NCBI GenBank assembly: GCA_017428765.1
Contig: JAFRQF010000010.1
Location: forward strand, 1-50,149
Length of the DNA: 50,149 bases
Origin: Erysipelotrichaceae bacterium
GTDB taxonomy: Bacteria; Bacillota_I; Bacilli_A; Erysipelotrichales; Erysipelotrichaceae
Reading direction: 5' to 3'
Positions 42,227-50,149 of this stretch are shown one piece after another (position 1 is the first letter of the stretch; each line of letters begins with the position of its first letter). Made by a program: the position numbers and the translations under genes. Under the pieces are notes generated by a model. That model saw only the letters and a list, made by a program, of their open reading frames with translations. It was not told the origin of the DNA and did no database searches.

Positions 42227-43605
42227 CCCAATTTCGCCTCCGCTTTCAGATACGGACCGCCATCCGATACATAGACCCACTCTTTGTGTCCTTTGCCACA
42301 CATTCCCGAACCATGGACCGTGACCTCATCGGAGACCATCGAGATGGAGCTTAACAGGTCGATGACATAGCCGGAAATGACGACCGGAGCGATCATCTCA
42401 CCGGTAAACTTGCCGTCTTTGATCTCAAGACCATAGGAAGCCGTGCATTGGATCTGCCAGTTTTTCGGATCCTCCATGCCGTTGTTGGTCTGGCACAGGA
42501 GATATCCGTGTTTGACCGATTTGATCATATCCTCATATTTGTCTTTTCCCGGACCGAACCAGGTATTGGTCATACGCGTGTAGACCTTTCTCTGGTAGTC
42601 CTGTCTTCTGCCGTTGCCTGTCGGCTCACTGCCCAGTTCCATCGCACTCAAAGAATCGGAAATACCGGTCTGTAAGATGCCTTTTTTGATGATCTGCGTA
42701 CTGTGAGCCTCCACGCCGTCATCATCAAAGAAATAAGAAGCCGCCGAAAGACAGCTTGCTGCACCGTCATACATATCGACAAGCGGCGAAGCAACATATT
42801 TGCCGACATAATCGACTGCTTTCGCCCTGTTTTTGACGAACATATCCATCTCCACGCCATGACCGAACGCCTCATGGGCGATCAGACCGGAGATGGAAGG
42901 ATCGGTGATGATCGTATATGTTCCCGGCTTGACCGGCTTGGCATCCAGCATCTTTACCGAAATGTTTAAAACATCTTCCGCCTCTTTTGTGAATTTGTCC
43001 AATGCCAGATCGGAACTTGCCTCACCCTGGGCGGAATAATTGGACTTGATGTTGTCCCCGTCTCTGACGACTGTCAATAACATCACGTTGATCCAATCAT
43101 ATTTCTGAGACAGACATTTCTTTTCAGAAACGAAGATCTTGGAAGTCTGACGTTTGACATACGCCGTGTTGACATTGATCAGACGTCCTTCCTTTTTATG
43201 AAGTTCATCCTTCACGGCGCTCAGCTTTTCGATGATCTGCTTATTTGTCAGCTTGGAAGGATCTTCCCGAAGATAATCTTCGACATGTTCCTTTTCTTCC
43301 AGCATCCTGACCTTGAAATCCTTGGAATAGACTTCTTCCAGTTTGACGGCATTTTTGACAGCCGAAGCCTTCAGATCACGGATGTCGTTGCAGGAATATT
43401 CACTGTAACGTCCATCCTTGTAGACCTTGATGACGAAGCCGCACTCATTGTCGACTTCATCGAGGGAATTGATGCGCGTCGAAACGCTGATCCTCTTGGT
43501 ATTGACGCAGGTGCCCAGGATCGAAACATAGTCAAAAGACTTTCTTAAGTCTTTGACCAGTTTCTTGGCATCGGGGATCCTTGATCTCAGATATTTATCA
43601 AGCAT
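42223..43605 (-). CDS. tldD: TldD metalloprotease subunit
   Basis: A 460-residue TldD-family protease. The zinc motif HEAFGHG is near residue 244, in the context DPSISGLIAHEAFGHGVEMD. A downstream Cys/Gly-rich block (GSGMCGKGHKEWVYVSDGG) is typical of the family C-terminus. Forms a hetero-oligomer with TldE, encoded next with a 4-base overlap. AGGAGG lies 7 nt upstream. Neither a microcin nor a RiPP precursor is visible nearby, so a housekeeping peptidase role is likelier. Confidence 0.88.
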   Translation of the reverse strand: MLDKYLRSRIPDAKKLVKDLRKSFDYVSILGTCVNTKRISVSTRINSLDEVDNECGFVIKVYKDGRYSEYSCNDIRDLKASAVKNAVKLEEVYSKDFKVRMLEEKEHVEDYLREDPSKLTNKQIIEKLSAVKDELHKKEGRLINVNTAYVKRQTSKIFVSEKKCLSQKYDWINVMLLTVVRDGDNIKSNYSAQGEASSDLALDKFTKEAEDVLNISVKMLDAKPVKPGTYTIITDPSISGLIAHEAFGHGVEMDMFVKNRAKAVDYVGKYVASPLVDMYDGAASCLSAASYFFDDDGVEAHSTQIIKKGILQTGISDSLSAMELGSEPTGNGRRQDYQRKVYTRMTNTWFGPGKDKYEDMIKSVKHGYLLCQTNNGMEDPKNWQIQCTASYGLEIKDGKFTGEMIAPVVISGYVIDLLSSISMVSDEVTVHGSGMCGKGHKEWVYVSDGGPYLKAEAKLG

Positions 43606-43616
43606 TTACATTCCTC

Positions 43617-45482
43617 CTACTTGTTCTTTTCTTCTTCATATAACATCGCTTCTTCCCATTTTTCTTCCAGGGCATGGATCTGGTTGTGGATCTCATCGAT
43701 CTCATCGTCGAGTTCTGCCATCTTCTTCATATCCTGGTAGTATTCCGGTTCATAGCGAAGTGCACGTTTGTCTTCCAGTATGTCTTCCATCAAGGAGATC
43801 TCATTTTCCAGACGCTTGAGATTGTACTTCGGCTTCTGTTTGAGTTCCTTCAACGGTTTCTCATTCTTCTCCTGTTTCGGCTTGGCTTCCTCTTCCTTTG
43901 CCTTGATGTCGATATAGTCCTTGTAGCCGTCGGGATAATACGTGACTTTGTCTTGATCGATCACCAGGCAGGAAGTGGCGATCTTCTTTATGAAATAACG
44001 GTCATGCGAAACGAACAGGATCGTTCCGTCATATTCATTCAAGGCATTTTCCAGAGCTTCCTTGGAGATGATGTCAAGATGATTGGTCGGCTCATCCAGT
44101 ATCAGGAAGTTGGCCTTTTTCATCATCAGCTTCGCCAGGGATAATCTCACTTTCTCACCGCCCGAGAGGACGTTGACTTCCTTGAAGACCTCATCGGAAG
44201 TAAATAAGAAAGCGCCTAAGACCGAACGGATCTTGTACATATCCAGATCGGGATAATCGTTCCACAGTTCCTCCAATACGGTATTGCCCGAATGGAAATT
44301 GGCCAGGTTCTGGTCGAAATAACCGATCTGTATCTGGTGTCCCAGCATCATGTAACCGCCAAGCGGCTCGATTTCACCGATGATCGACTTGAGAAGAGTC
44401 GATTTGCCCGTGCCGTTATCGCCCATGACGCAGATCCTCTCCCCTCTTTGTATCTCCAAAGAGACTTCCGCCAGTGGCTTATCATAACCGACCTTGAAGT
44501 GGTCGAGGCTCAATACGTTCTTGCCGCCGCGCACCGCACATTGGAACTTGGCTTTGAATGCCTTGGTATCGGCTTTTTTCGGATCATCGATCCTTTCCAT
44601 GCGTTCCAGATACTTGATCTTGGATTGGGCAAAGGCAGCCTTGTTTTTCTTGTAACGGAACTTCTCGATCAGTTCCTCGAGACGCTTGATGTCTTTCTGC
44701 TGTCTTCGATAGGCGGCTTCCTGACGGACAAGATCATTCTTTTTCTGTTCGACGAAACTGGAATAGTTGCCAGCATAGCGCTTGATGCCGCCATACTCCA
44801 GTTCGTAGACCACATTGACGCTGCGGTCGAGGAAGACACGGTCGTGCGAAACGATGACCATTGCCTTTTTATATTTGGAAAGATAGTTTTCCAGCCATTC
44901 GATCGTCGAAAGATCGAGGTGGTTGGTCGGCTCATCCAGCAGAAGAAGGTCCGGCTTTGACAGAAGCAGTCCGGCAAAGGCGATCTTGGTCTTTTCGCCT
45001 CCCGAGAAAGAAGACACCTTGCGGTCGAGATCCTCTTCCTTGAAACCGAAACCGTTGAGCACCGACAGCATCTCCGAATGATAGGTATAGCCGCCGGCAT
45101 ACTTGTATTCTTCCTCAAGTCTGGCATACTTTTCGATGAGCTTTTCGTCATGGTCGCTTTCCATCTGTTTCGAGACTTCGGCGATCTGTTTTTCGAGATC
45201 CTTGATCTGTTTGAACACATCATCAAAGACTTCCCGGATCGTTTCTTCCGAAAGAGCCAGCGCATTCTGCTTCAGATAGGAGACCGAGGTCTTGTTTGCC
45301 TTGATCAGCTGACCGGAAGAAAGCTCACATTCTCCTGTGAGCACTTTTAAAAGAGTGGTCTTGCCACTCCCGTTGCGGCCTACCAGAGCGATCCTTTCGT
45401 TCTCGTTCACGGTAAAGTCGATATTCGCAAAAACATCATTGGCACCGAAATAAACGGTGCCGTCTGAAATCTGTATTATCAT
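43617..45482 (-). CDS. ABC-F family ATPase (ribosome-associated type)
   Basis: A 621-residue protein with two ABC domains and no membrane segments. Walker A motifs are GRNGSGKTTLLK near residue 36 and GDNGTGKSTLLK near residue 352; signatures are FSGGEKTKIAFAGLL and LSGGEKVRLSLAKLM; a charged linker (about 235-290) lies between them. A C-terminal coiled coil follows (residues about 535-615). ABC-F proteins act at the ribosomal E site, in translation control or antibiotic protection; no specific resistance subtype is evident. It starts at the asnS stop (TAATG). Confidence 0.88.
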   Translation of the reverse strand: MIIQISDGTVYFGANDVFANIDFTVNENERIALVGRNGSGKTTLLKVLTGECELSSGQLIKANKTSVSYLKQNALALSEETIREVFDDVFKQIKDLEKQIAEVSKQMESDHDEKLIEKYARLEEEYKYAGGYTYHSEMLSVLNGFGFKEEDLDRKVSSFSGGEKTKIAFAGLLLSKPDLLLLDEPTNHLDLSTIEWLENYLSKYKKAMVIVSHDRVFLDRSVNVVYELEYGGIKRYAGNYSSFVEQKKNDLVRQEAAYRRQQKDIKRLEELIEKFRYKKNKAAFAQSKIKYLERMERIDDPKKADTKAFKAKFQCAVRGGKNVLSLDHFKVGYDKPLAEVSLEIQRGERICVMGDNGTGKSTLLKSIIGEIEPLGGYMMLGHQIQIGYFDQNLANFHSGNTVLEELWNDYPDLDMYKIRSVLGAFLFTSDEVFKEVNVLSGGEKVRLSLAKLMMKKANFLILDEPTNHLDIISKEALENALNEYDGTILFVSHDRYFIKKIATSCLVIDQDKVTYYPDGYKDYIDIKAKEEEAKPKQEKNEKPLKELKQKPKYNLKRLENEISLMEDILEDKRALRYEPEYYQDMKKMAELDDEIDEIHNQIHALEEKWEEAMLYEEEKNK

Positions 45483-46861
45483 TAATAGATCAAATTCCTT
45501 GGTGTGCGCGGATAAGGAAGGACGTCTCTGATGTTTTCCATACCGGTCAGATACATGACCATCCTTTCAAAGCCCAGACCGAAACCGGCGTGCTTGCATC
45601 CGCCATATCTTCTCAAGTCGAGATACCACTGGTATCCTTCCTTGTCCATTCCGAGTTCATCCATCCTCTTTTCAAGAAGATCGAGACGCTCTTCACGCTG
45701 TGAGCCGCCGACCAGTTCGCCGACATGCGGTACCAGAAGGTCACATGCCGCAACGGTCTTGCCGTCATCATTGAGGCGCATATAGAAGGCCTTGATGTCT
45801 TTCGGATAGTCCGTCAGGAAGACAGGACCCTTGACGACCTGTTCGGACAGGTAACGTTCGTGTTCCGTATTGAGGTCCATGCCCCAGGATACTTTGTTTT
45901 CGAATTTGACCGGCGCCTTCAAAAGGATATCGATCGCTTCGGTATACGGCATCCTGCGGAATGTGGAGTTATAGACATGATCGAGTCTTTCCAGTAAGGT
46001 CTTGTCGATCATCGTGTTGAAGAAGTTGAGTTCCTGCGGACACTCTTTTCTGACATATTCGATGCAATACTTGACCATATCTTCGATCAGCTGCATATCA
46101 TCTTCCAGATCGGCGAATGCGATCTCCGGTTCGATCATCCAGAACTCAGATGCGTGGGTCTTGGTGTTGGAGTTTTCCGAACGGAAGGTCGGACCGAACG
46201 TATAGACATCGCGGAATGCCATCGCAAAAGCTTCGACATGGAGCTGTCCGGAAACGGTCAGAGAGGCATGTTTGCCGAAGAAATCTTCTTCGTAATTGCC
46301 GTCGTCTCTTGTCGTAACGGTGAATACCTCACCTGCGCCTTCGGCATCGTTGCCGGTAATGATCGGCGTATGGACATAGACGAAGCCCTGTCCCTGGAAG
46401 AATTCATGGATGGCCATCGCCAGAGCGGATCTGACTCTGAAGACCGCCATGAAGGTATTGGTACGCGGGCGAAGATGCGGGATCTCTCTTAAGAATTCGA
46501 AAGAGTGTCTCTTTTTCTGCAAAGGATAAGTCTCCAAAGACTGTCCTTCGACTTCGATCGAAGTTGCCCTGATCTCGAATGGCTGCTTGTTCTCCGGCGT
46601 GAGGATGAACTTGCCGATGACATAGATCGAAGAACCCGTCAGAAGATGCGAGACTTCATCGTGATTGGTCAGCTCCGGACCGTAGACGATCTGAATGTTC
46701 TTGAAATACGAACCGTCATTGAGCTCGATAAAACCGACCTGACCGTTGTCACGGTTGGTCCTGACCCAGCCCTCGACTGCGACATACTCCAGCTGATCAA
46801 GTTCCATATCGGAAGCGTTGACTGCCATCTCATAGAGCTCTCTTGCGAAATATAAATCCAT
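45482..46861 (-). CDS. asnS: asparaginyl-tRNA synthetase
   Basis: A 459-residue class II synthetase. The OB-fold anticodon-binding domain ([21 protein letters not shown], cited in part as [12 protein letters not shown]) is followed by the catalytic domain with motif 2 [20 protein letters not shown] and motif 3 [13 protein letters not shown] near the C-terminus. The [13 protein letters not shown] segment is diagnostic of AsnRS rather than AspRS. It lies 9 bases after rex, so may be under rex control. asnA is elsewhere in the window, so cells can make both asparagine and its tRNA ester directly. Confidence 0.95.
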   Translation of the reverse strand: MDLYFARELYEMAVNASDMELDQLEYVAVEGWVRTNRDNGQVGFIELNDGSYFKNIQIVYGPELTNHDEVSHLLTGSSIYVIGKFILTPENKQPFEIRATSIEVEGQSLETYPLQKKRHSFEFLREIPHLRPRTNTFMAVFRVRSALAMAIHEFFQGQGFVYVHTPIITGNDAEGAGEVFTVTTRDDGNYEEDFFGKHASLTVSGQLHVEAFAMAFRDVYTFGPTFRSENSNTKTHASEFWMIEPEIAFADLEDDMQLIEDMVKYCIEYVRKECPQELNFFNTMIDKTLLERLDHVYNSTFRRMPYTEAIDILLKAPVKFENKVSWGMDLNTEHERYLSEQVVKGPVFLTDYPKDIKAFYMRLNDDGKTVAACDLLVPHVGELVGGSQREERLDLLEKRMDELGMDKEGYQWYLDLRRYGGCKHAGFGLGFERMVMYLTGMENIRDVLPYPRTPRNLIY

Positions 46862-46870
46862 ATAAACCCC

Positions 46871-47494
46871 CTATTTATTCATCGAATTGACTTCAAACAG
46901 TAATTCTTCGATCGTCGATACGACATCGACATCGCTTTTGATCATGCCTTCCGGCAGGACGAAATGTTCCCTGGTAAAATTGACGATCCCCTTTACACCG
47001 AGCTCATGGAGCTCATCGACGATCTCCTGAGCACCCGAAGGGATGCAAAGAATGGCGATCTCACAGCCTTTCGGGAACTTCTCTTTCAGCTGCGAGATGT
47101 GATAGACCGGAACGTTGACCTGTGAGTCCTGGTTGCGGACTTCCGGTTTGAGATCGAATGCACAGACGATCTCTCCGGCCACATGGTTCCAGTTGTTGTA
47201 ATTGAGGATGGCCTTGCCGAGCCTTCCCACACCGATCAGGATCATCTCCTCATCGTAGTCTTCGCCAAGTGCCTGTGCAAAAATGGAGATCAGCTCTTCG
47301 ATATCATAGCCATAGCCCTGCTTGCCAAGCTGGCCGATCAGGGAAAAGTCATGACGTATCGTCGTCGCCTTGATGTCGACGTATTCGGAAAGTTCCGTCG
47401 ATTTGATCTTCTTTACACCGTTCTGTGAAAGCTTGCGTAATGCTTTCAGATAGACGGGATATCTGCGAAGTGTTGCCTTGGATATTTCTGCCAT
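46871..47494 (-). CDS. rex: redox-sensing repressor Rex
   Basis: A 207-residue NADH/NAD+-sensing repressor. The N-terminal winged helix contains KATLRRYPVYLKALRKL and ATTIRHDFSLIGQLGKQGYGY (partly quoted as TIRHDFSLIGQLGKQG); the Rossmann domain has GVGRLGKAI near residue 88. High NADH releases it from operators of fermentation genes. The ATG is 6 nt after a TAAAAT -10 box with no ribosome site. A Rex-like half-site overlaps its -35, suggesting autoregulation. It heads rex-asnS-ABC-F-tldD-tldE. Confidence 0.94.
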   Translation of the reverse strand: MAEISKATLRRYPVYLKALRKLSQNGVKKIKSTELSEYVDIKATTIRHDFSLIGQLGKQGYGYDIEELISIFAQALGEDYDEEMILIGVGRLGKAILNYNNWNHVAGEIVCAFDLKPEVRNQDSQVNVPVYHISQLKEKFPKGCEIAILCIPSGAQEIVDELHELGVKGIVNFTREHFVLPEGMIKSDVDVVSTIEELLFEVNSMNK

Positions 47495-47500
47495 AGCATT

Positions 47501-47529
47501 ATTTTATATAATTTATCTTCAATTGTGAA
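47501..47529 (-). promoter_or_regulatory. rex promoter, predicted leaderless
   Basis: The minus strand has -35 TTCACA (47529-47524), a 17-nt spacer and -10 TAAAAT (47506-47501), followed by AATGCT and ATG. The start site should fall at the ATG. Confidence 0.62.
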
Positions 47530-47540
47530 TTATTTACTTA
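47523..47540. promoter_or_regulatory. candidate Rex operator over the rex -35 box
   Basis: TTGTGAATTATTTACTTA matches the general Rex operator form TTGTGAA-nnnn-TTCACAA perfectly in its left half and only weakly in its right half (about 13 of 18 against the extended consensus). It covers the -35 hexamer, the place expected for repression. Confidence 0.4.
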
Positions 47541-47546
47541 ATTTAA

Positions 47547-48983
47547 CTAATCTTCGATCGACATCGAAGGCATCGAAGAAGCATCGAAGCCTACGAATTT
47601 GCCTGCCTTAAGGTAATGCAAAGCCGCACAGGCGATCATCAGGGCATTATCCGTACAGTATTTTAGCGGCGGCAGGATCAGATCGTGATCCGAGAAATTC
47701 TCGCTCATCAGCTGCCTTAAACGGGAATTTGCCGCAACACCACCAGCGATGACCACCGACTTGCAGGGATACTGTTCGACAGCGATCTTCGTCTTTTTGA
47801 CCAAAGTATTGAGCGCCACTTCCTGGAAGGCATAGGCGAGATCTTCCTTATTGATCTCATTGCCGGCGTTTTCTTCCTTTTTCACCAGCTGCAAAACGGC
47901 GTTCTTAAGTCCGGAGAAAGAGAAATTGAGACCGTCGACTTTCGGTGTCGGCAACTGATAATGCGGTTTGCCGCCCTTTGCCAGTCTGTCAATGACCGGA
48001 CCGCCAGGATAGGCTTCCTTCATGACTCTGGCCACCTTGTCATAGGCTTCGCCGATCGCATCGTCCAAAGTCGTACCGATGATCTTGAAGGACTGGTCGT
48101 TTTCGATATAGACCAGTTCGGTATGTCCGCCCGATACGACAAGCGCCATCATCGGATACTGCAGAGGCTTGATCAGCTCATTGATGAAGATGTGGCCTTT
48201 CAGATGATGGACACCGATCAAAGGCTTGTCATAGAAGAACGCCAGAGACTTGGCTCCGATCGCTCCGACATGCAAGGAACCGATCAGACCCGGGCCGATG
48301 GTATAAGCCACGGCATCGATGTCATCCATGCTGACCTGCGCCTTATCGATCGCCTCTTTGATGATCGTGGAGATCTGTTCGACATGCATCCTGGAAGCAA
48401 CTTCCGGAATGACACCGCCGAATCTGGCATGGACATCGATCTGGGATGTAACGACAGAACTTAAGACATTGAGATCCTCGTCGATGATCGCGCAAGCCGT
48501 CTCATCGCAGCTCGATTCGATCGCCAGCACTTTCCGCGGTTCTTTCTCACCCAGCAGAGAGCGGATCATATCATAGGCGTCATCGCCGTTTTCATAATAT
48601 CTTTTTCTGGTACGTACGACTTCAAAGCCGTCGCTTTCATATAAGCCCAGTGCTTCCTTATTATTAACGTTGACCTCCAGATGCATGAACTCGCAGCCCC
48701 TTCTTCTGGCGGCGGCGATCAGATGTTTCATCATCTTGCGGCCATAGCCCTTTTTGCGTTCCGATCTTCTTACGGCGATCTTGGTCAGATCGCAGTTTTC
48801 AAACATATACCAGAGATCGCCGTAGGCAACCACTTTGCCGTCGACGATATCGACATAGATCTCCGAAAGATCGTTATTGGCGATCTCACTTAAAAAGTTC
48901 TTCTTCGACCACGGGTTGGCGAACGAATCGCTTTCGATTTCCAGGACCTGATCCAGGTCTTCTTCTTTTAAAAGTTCGATCAT
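47547..48983 (-). CDS. tsaD: RimI-TsaD fusion: N-acetyltransferase joined to t6A synthesis protein
   Basis: One 478-residue ORF with two enzymes. Residues 1-143 are a GNAT acetyltransferase of RimI type (RRSERKKGYGRKMMKHLI acetyl-CoA loop, NVNNKEALGLYESDGFE). Residues 150-478 are TsaD (KVLAIESSCDETACAI, GPGLIGSLHVG, HHLKGHI, VVSGGHTEL, VIAGGVAANSRLR). TsaD with TsaB and TsaE makes the t6A modification at A37 of ANN-decoding tRNAs. In the metal motif the usual HMEGH is HLKGH. The start overlaps the tsaB stop by 4 bases. No frameshift or internal stop divides the halves. Confidence 0.93.
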   Translation of the reverse strand: MIELLKEEDLDQVLEIESDSFANPWSKKNFLSEIANNDLSEIYVDIVDGKVVAYGDLWYMFENCDLTKIAVRRSERKKGYGRKMMKHLIAAARRRGCEFMHLEVNVNNKEALGLYESDGFEVVRTRKRYYENGDDAYDMIRSLLGEKEPRKVLAIESSCDETACAIIDEDLNVLSSVVTSQIDVHARFGGVIPEVASRMHVEQISTIIKEAIDKAQVSMDDIDAVAYTIGPGLIGSLHVGAIGAKSLAFFYDKPLIGVHHLKGHIFINELIKPLQYPMMALVVSGGHTELVYIENDQSFKIIGTTLDDAIGEAYDKVARVMKEAYPGGPVIDRLAKGGKPHYQLPTPKVDGLNFSFSGLKNAVLQLVKKEENAGNEINKEDLAYAFQEVALNTLVKKTKIAVEQYPCKSVVIAGGVAANSRLRQLMSENFSDHDLILPPLKYCTDNALMIACAALHYLKAGKFVGFDASSMPSMSIED

Positions 48984-49567
48984 CTGTAATAACTCTCACT
49001 TTCTTTCAGATATTCCGGTGTCAGATAGGAGATCGTATCGACCTTTTCCCACATCTTTTTAGTCTTTAAGAACGCTTCCGGGATATCGCCATAGTCGTTG
49101 GTCTTGCCCACCAGAGCGCCATCGCCGACGATCTGATGATCACGGATATCGAGATCCTTGATCGCGATCGCCTGATCTTTGCTTAAGACCTCGTCTTTGT
49201 CATAGATGCCGCAATAGACGCGGTCCGCCCTGGCATCCATCAGCACCATGCAGTTTTCCCTGCCTGCCGCATATAAGCGAAGCGTGGAGATCGTATAGAC
49301 ATCACAAGGCAGCGTCTCACCGATCACCTTGGCGATCGACATGGCGATACGCACGCCGGTATAGGATCCCGGACCTTTGGTGATGCAGATAGAGTCGATG
49401 GAACGCTTTGAGACGTTCGCCTTTTTAAAGACGGCATCCAAAGCGGAAAAAACTTCTTCCGACTGCTTCTTGAAACACTCTTCGCTGTAAGAAGAAAGGA
49501 TCTGATCGTCTTTGATCAGAACACAAGTCAGATATTTGTAAGCTGTATCGATACACAGTGTCAGCAT
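48980..49567 (-). CDS. tsaB: t6A biosynthesis protein TsaB
   Basis: A 195-residue, catalytically inactive TsaD paralogue that dimerises with TsaD. Landmarks: LCIDTAYKYLTC at the N-terminus, ICITKGPGSYTGVRIAMSIAKVI near residue 63, VLMDARADRVYCG near residue 108. Shorter than E. coli TsaB (231) as usual for Firmicutes. It overlaps tsaE by 7 bases and the fusion gene by 4 bases. Confidence 0.92.
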   Translation of the reverse strand: MLTLCIDTAYKYLTCVLIKDDQILSSYSEECFKKQSEEVFSALDAVFKKANVSKRSIDSICITKGPGSYTGVRIAMSIAKVIGETLPCDVYTISTLRLYAAGRENCMVLMDARADRVYCGIYDKDEVLSKDQAIAIKDLDIRDHQIVGDGALVGKTNDYGDIPEAFLKTKKMWEKVDTISYLTPEYLKESESYYR

Positions 49568-49998
49568 GTCATCTCCTTAACGATATCTTCATATCTTTCA
49601 CCATGCGGGATGAAGTTGATCTCCCTGGTGTCATCATCGATATATTCAAATCTCACTTCCAGATATTCGGCAGGAAGATAGTTCGCATAGTATTTAGGCC
49701 ATTCGACCACCATGATGCCCTCTTCCTCATATTCGGAAATACCCAGATCATAGTCATTGTTTTCCAGACGGTAGGCATCGATATGATACAAAGGAAGCCT
49801 TCCGTTATAGATCTTCAATATCGTGAAGGTCGGAGAATTGATGACCTGTTTCACGCCCAAAGCCTCACCTATGCCTTTGGTGAATGTCGTCTTGCCCCCG
49901 GCAAGGTCACCCTCCAAGGCAACGACCGAACCTTTCGGCAGAAGCTGGCCCAATTTCTTTCCCAATGCGATCGTTTCGCTCTCGTTTTTTGTAATCAT
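49561..49998 (-). CDS. tsaE: t6A biosynthesis ATPase TsaE
   Basis: A 145-residue P-loop ATPase: Walker A LEGDLAGGKTTFTKGIGEAL near residue 35, the family block VINSPTFTILKIY and the Walker-B-like region YHIDAYRLEN. It drives turnover of the TsaBD complex. I start at 49998 (MITKNESETIALGKKLG); upstream in-frame codons run into the rRNA terminator. A -10 TATACT ends 9 nt before this ATG, and the only purine stretch (AGGG) is 2 nt from it, so the message is nearly leaderless. Confidence 0.92.
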   Translation of the reverse strand: MITKNESETIALGKKLGQLLPKGSVVALEGDLAGGKTTFTKGIGEALGVKQVINSPTFTILKIYNGRLPLYHIDAYRLENNDYDLGISEYEEEGIMVVEWPKYYANYLPAEYLEVRFEYIDDDTREINFIPHGERYEDIVKEMTC

Positions 49999-50007
49999 AG
50001 CCCTATC

Positions 50008-50013
50008 AGTATA
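50008..50013 (-). promoter_or_regulatory. -10 box of tsaE, predicted near-leaderless
   Basis: The minus strand reads TATACT, GATAGGGCT, ATG. It sits between the rRNA terminator and tsaE. Confidence 0.4.
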
Positions 50014-50026
50014 ACTCATTTTCCAT

Positions 50027-50053
50027 AAAAAAACCTCTACTTTCGTAGAGGTC
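50027..50053 (-). terminator. Rho-independent terminator of the rRNA operon
   Basis: The minus-strand stem ACCTCTAC / GTAGAGGT (loop of 4) is followed by TTTTTTT, just after the 5S 3' end. Confidence 0.88.
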
Positions 50054-50058
50054 TTTAA

Positions 50059-50149
50059 CCGGCAACGTGCTTGATTCACTATTCATATGAGTAGCTATGC
50101 TCGCCGATGAAGTGCTTAACTTCTGGGTTCGAGATGGGACCAGGTGTGA
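50059..50149 (-). rRNA. rrf: 5S ribosomal RNA, 3' part (partial)
   Basis: The minus strand from the window end reads CACACCTGGTCCCATCTCGA, then AACCCAGAAGTTAAGCACTT, which is the conserved loop B/C region of 5S rRNA. The 3' stem ends near GCACGTTGCCGG. About 90 of roughly 115 nt are present; the 5' end lies beyond the window. The terminator follows directly, so this is the last gene of an rRNA operon. Confidence 0.92.

Noticed and set aside
42223..43605. TldD as part of a RiPP biosynthesis cluster
   Set aside because: No precursor peptide, modification enzyme or export gene of a RiPP system is adjacent.
44292..44960. 222-codon plus-strand frame opposite the ABC-F gene
   Set aside because: Shadow of strong minus-strand coding with two intact ABC domains; no ribosome site or domain.
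43617..45482. Antibiotic-resistance ABC-F protein
   Set aside because: No feature ties it to a known resistance subtype; a general translation factor of the ABC-F family is as likely.
1..50149. Mobile elements, prophage or CRISPR arrays
   Set aside because: No transposase, integrase, long terminal repeats or regularly spaced direct repeats were seen; the region reads as stable core chromosome.

Overview
The window looks like a chromosomal segment of a mid-GC, Gram-positive-type Firmicute (Bacillota), most likely of the Erysipelotrichia/Erysipelotrichaceae type. Seen directly: AGGAGG-type ribosome binding sites, a T-box riboswitch in front of ileS, SepF, lipoprotein signal peptides, no outer-membrane genes, a redox regulator Rex and a PPi-dependent phosphofructokinase (both typical of fermentative anaerobes). 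The synteny murC-ytxG-ytxH-ccpA-tyrS and cshB-ispH resembles Bacillus. The family-level placement is inference. Almost all genes lie on the minus strand; only ispH, yuiD-nfu and asnA are on plus. No insertion sequence, prophage or CRISPR array is visible.

Layout, left to right. 1-5 kb: galactokinase, a ROK sugar kinase, RimO and a MATE exporter in one tight minus-strand unit. 5-7.3 kb: a DEAD-box helicase diverging from ispH. 7.3-12.6 kb: flippase, lipoprotein, tyrS, ccpA, ytxH and ytxG, transcribed in the reverse of that order. 12.6-17.4 kb: murC with an acidic putative membrane-targeted protein, two lipoproteins, RadC, VanZ and a SAF/CpaB-like protein. 17.4-19.8 kb: an S1-domain RNA-binding protein diverging from yuiD-nfu, then the rRNA methyltransferase RlmI. 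19.8-24 kb: T-box-controlled ileS, sepF and a HAD phosphatase. 24-29.7 kb: a complete branched-chain amino acid ABC transporter (livJHMGF) ending in a CBS-ACT protein. 29.7-33 kb: asnA, PPi-PFK and a VanZ-like protein. 33-40.8 kb: an oligopeptide transporter (oppABCDF) with two unusual subunits. 41-50 kb: TldD/TldE, an ABC-F protein, AsnRS, Rex, the t6A genes (a RimI-TsaD fusion, TsaB, TsaE) and the 3' part of a 5S rRNA.

Main points of interest. (1) The liv operon is preceded by a 37-codon leader peptide with 16 Val/Ile/Leu codons. It carries mutually exclusive RNA pairings (1:2, 2:3) and a terminator, the layout of a classical ribosome-mediated attenuator. (2) OppC carries seven RCC1-type repeats, a predicted seven-bladed beta-propeller, inserted in the extracellular loop between its first two membrane segments. 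In the same transporter OppF carries about 175 extra, largely coiled-coil residues between Walker A and the Q-loop. (3) About eleven genes have a -10 box ending only 6-9 nt before the start codon and no usable Shine-Dalgarno, which predicts leaderless mRNAs. One divergent pair (17815-17855) is a near-perfect mirror-image leaderless promoter. (4) Rex appears to have its own operator over its -35 box. All functional statements come from reading sequence; nothing was searched or computed by program.
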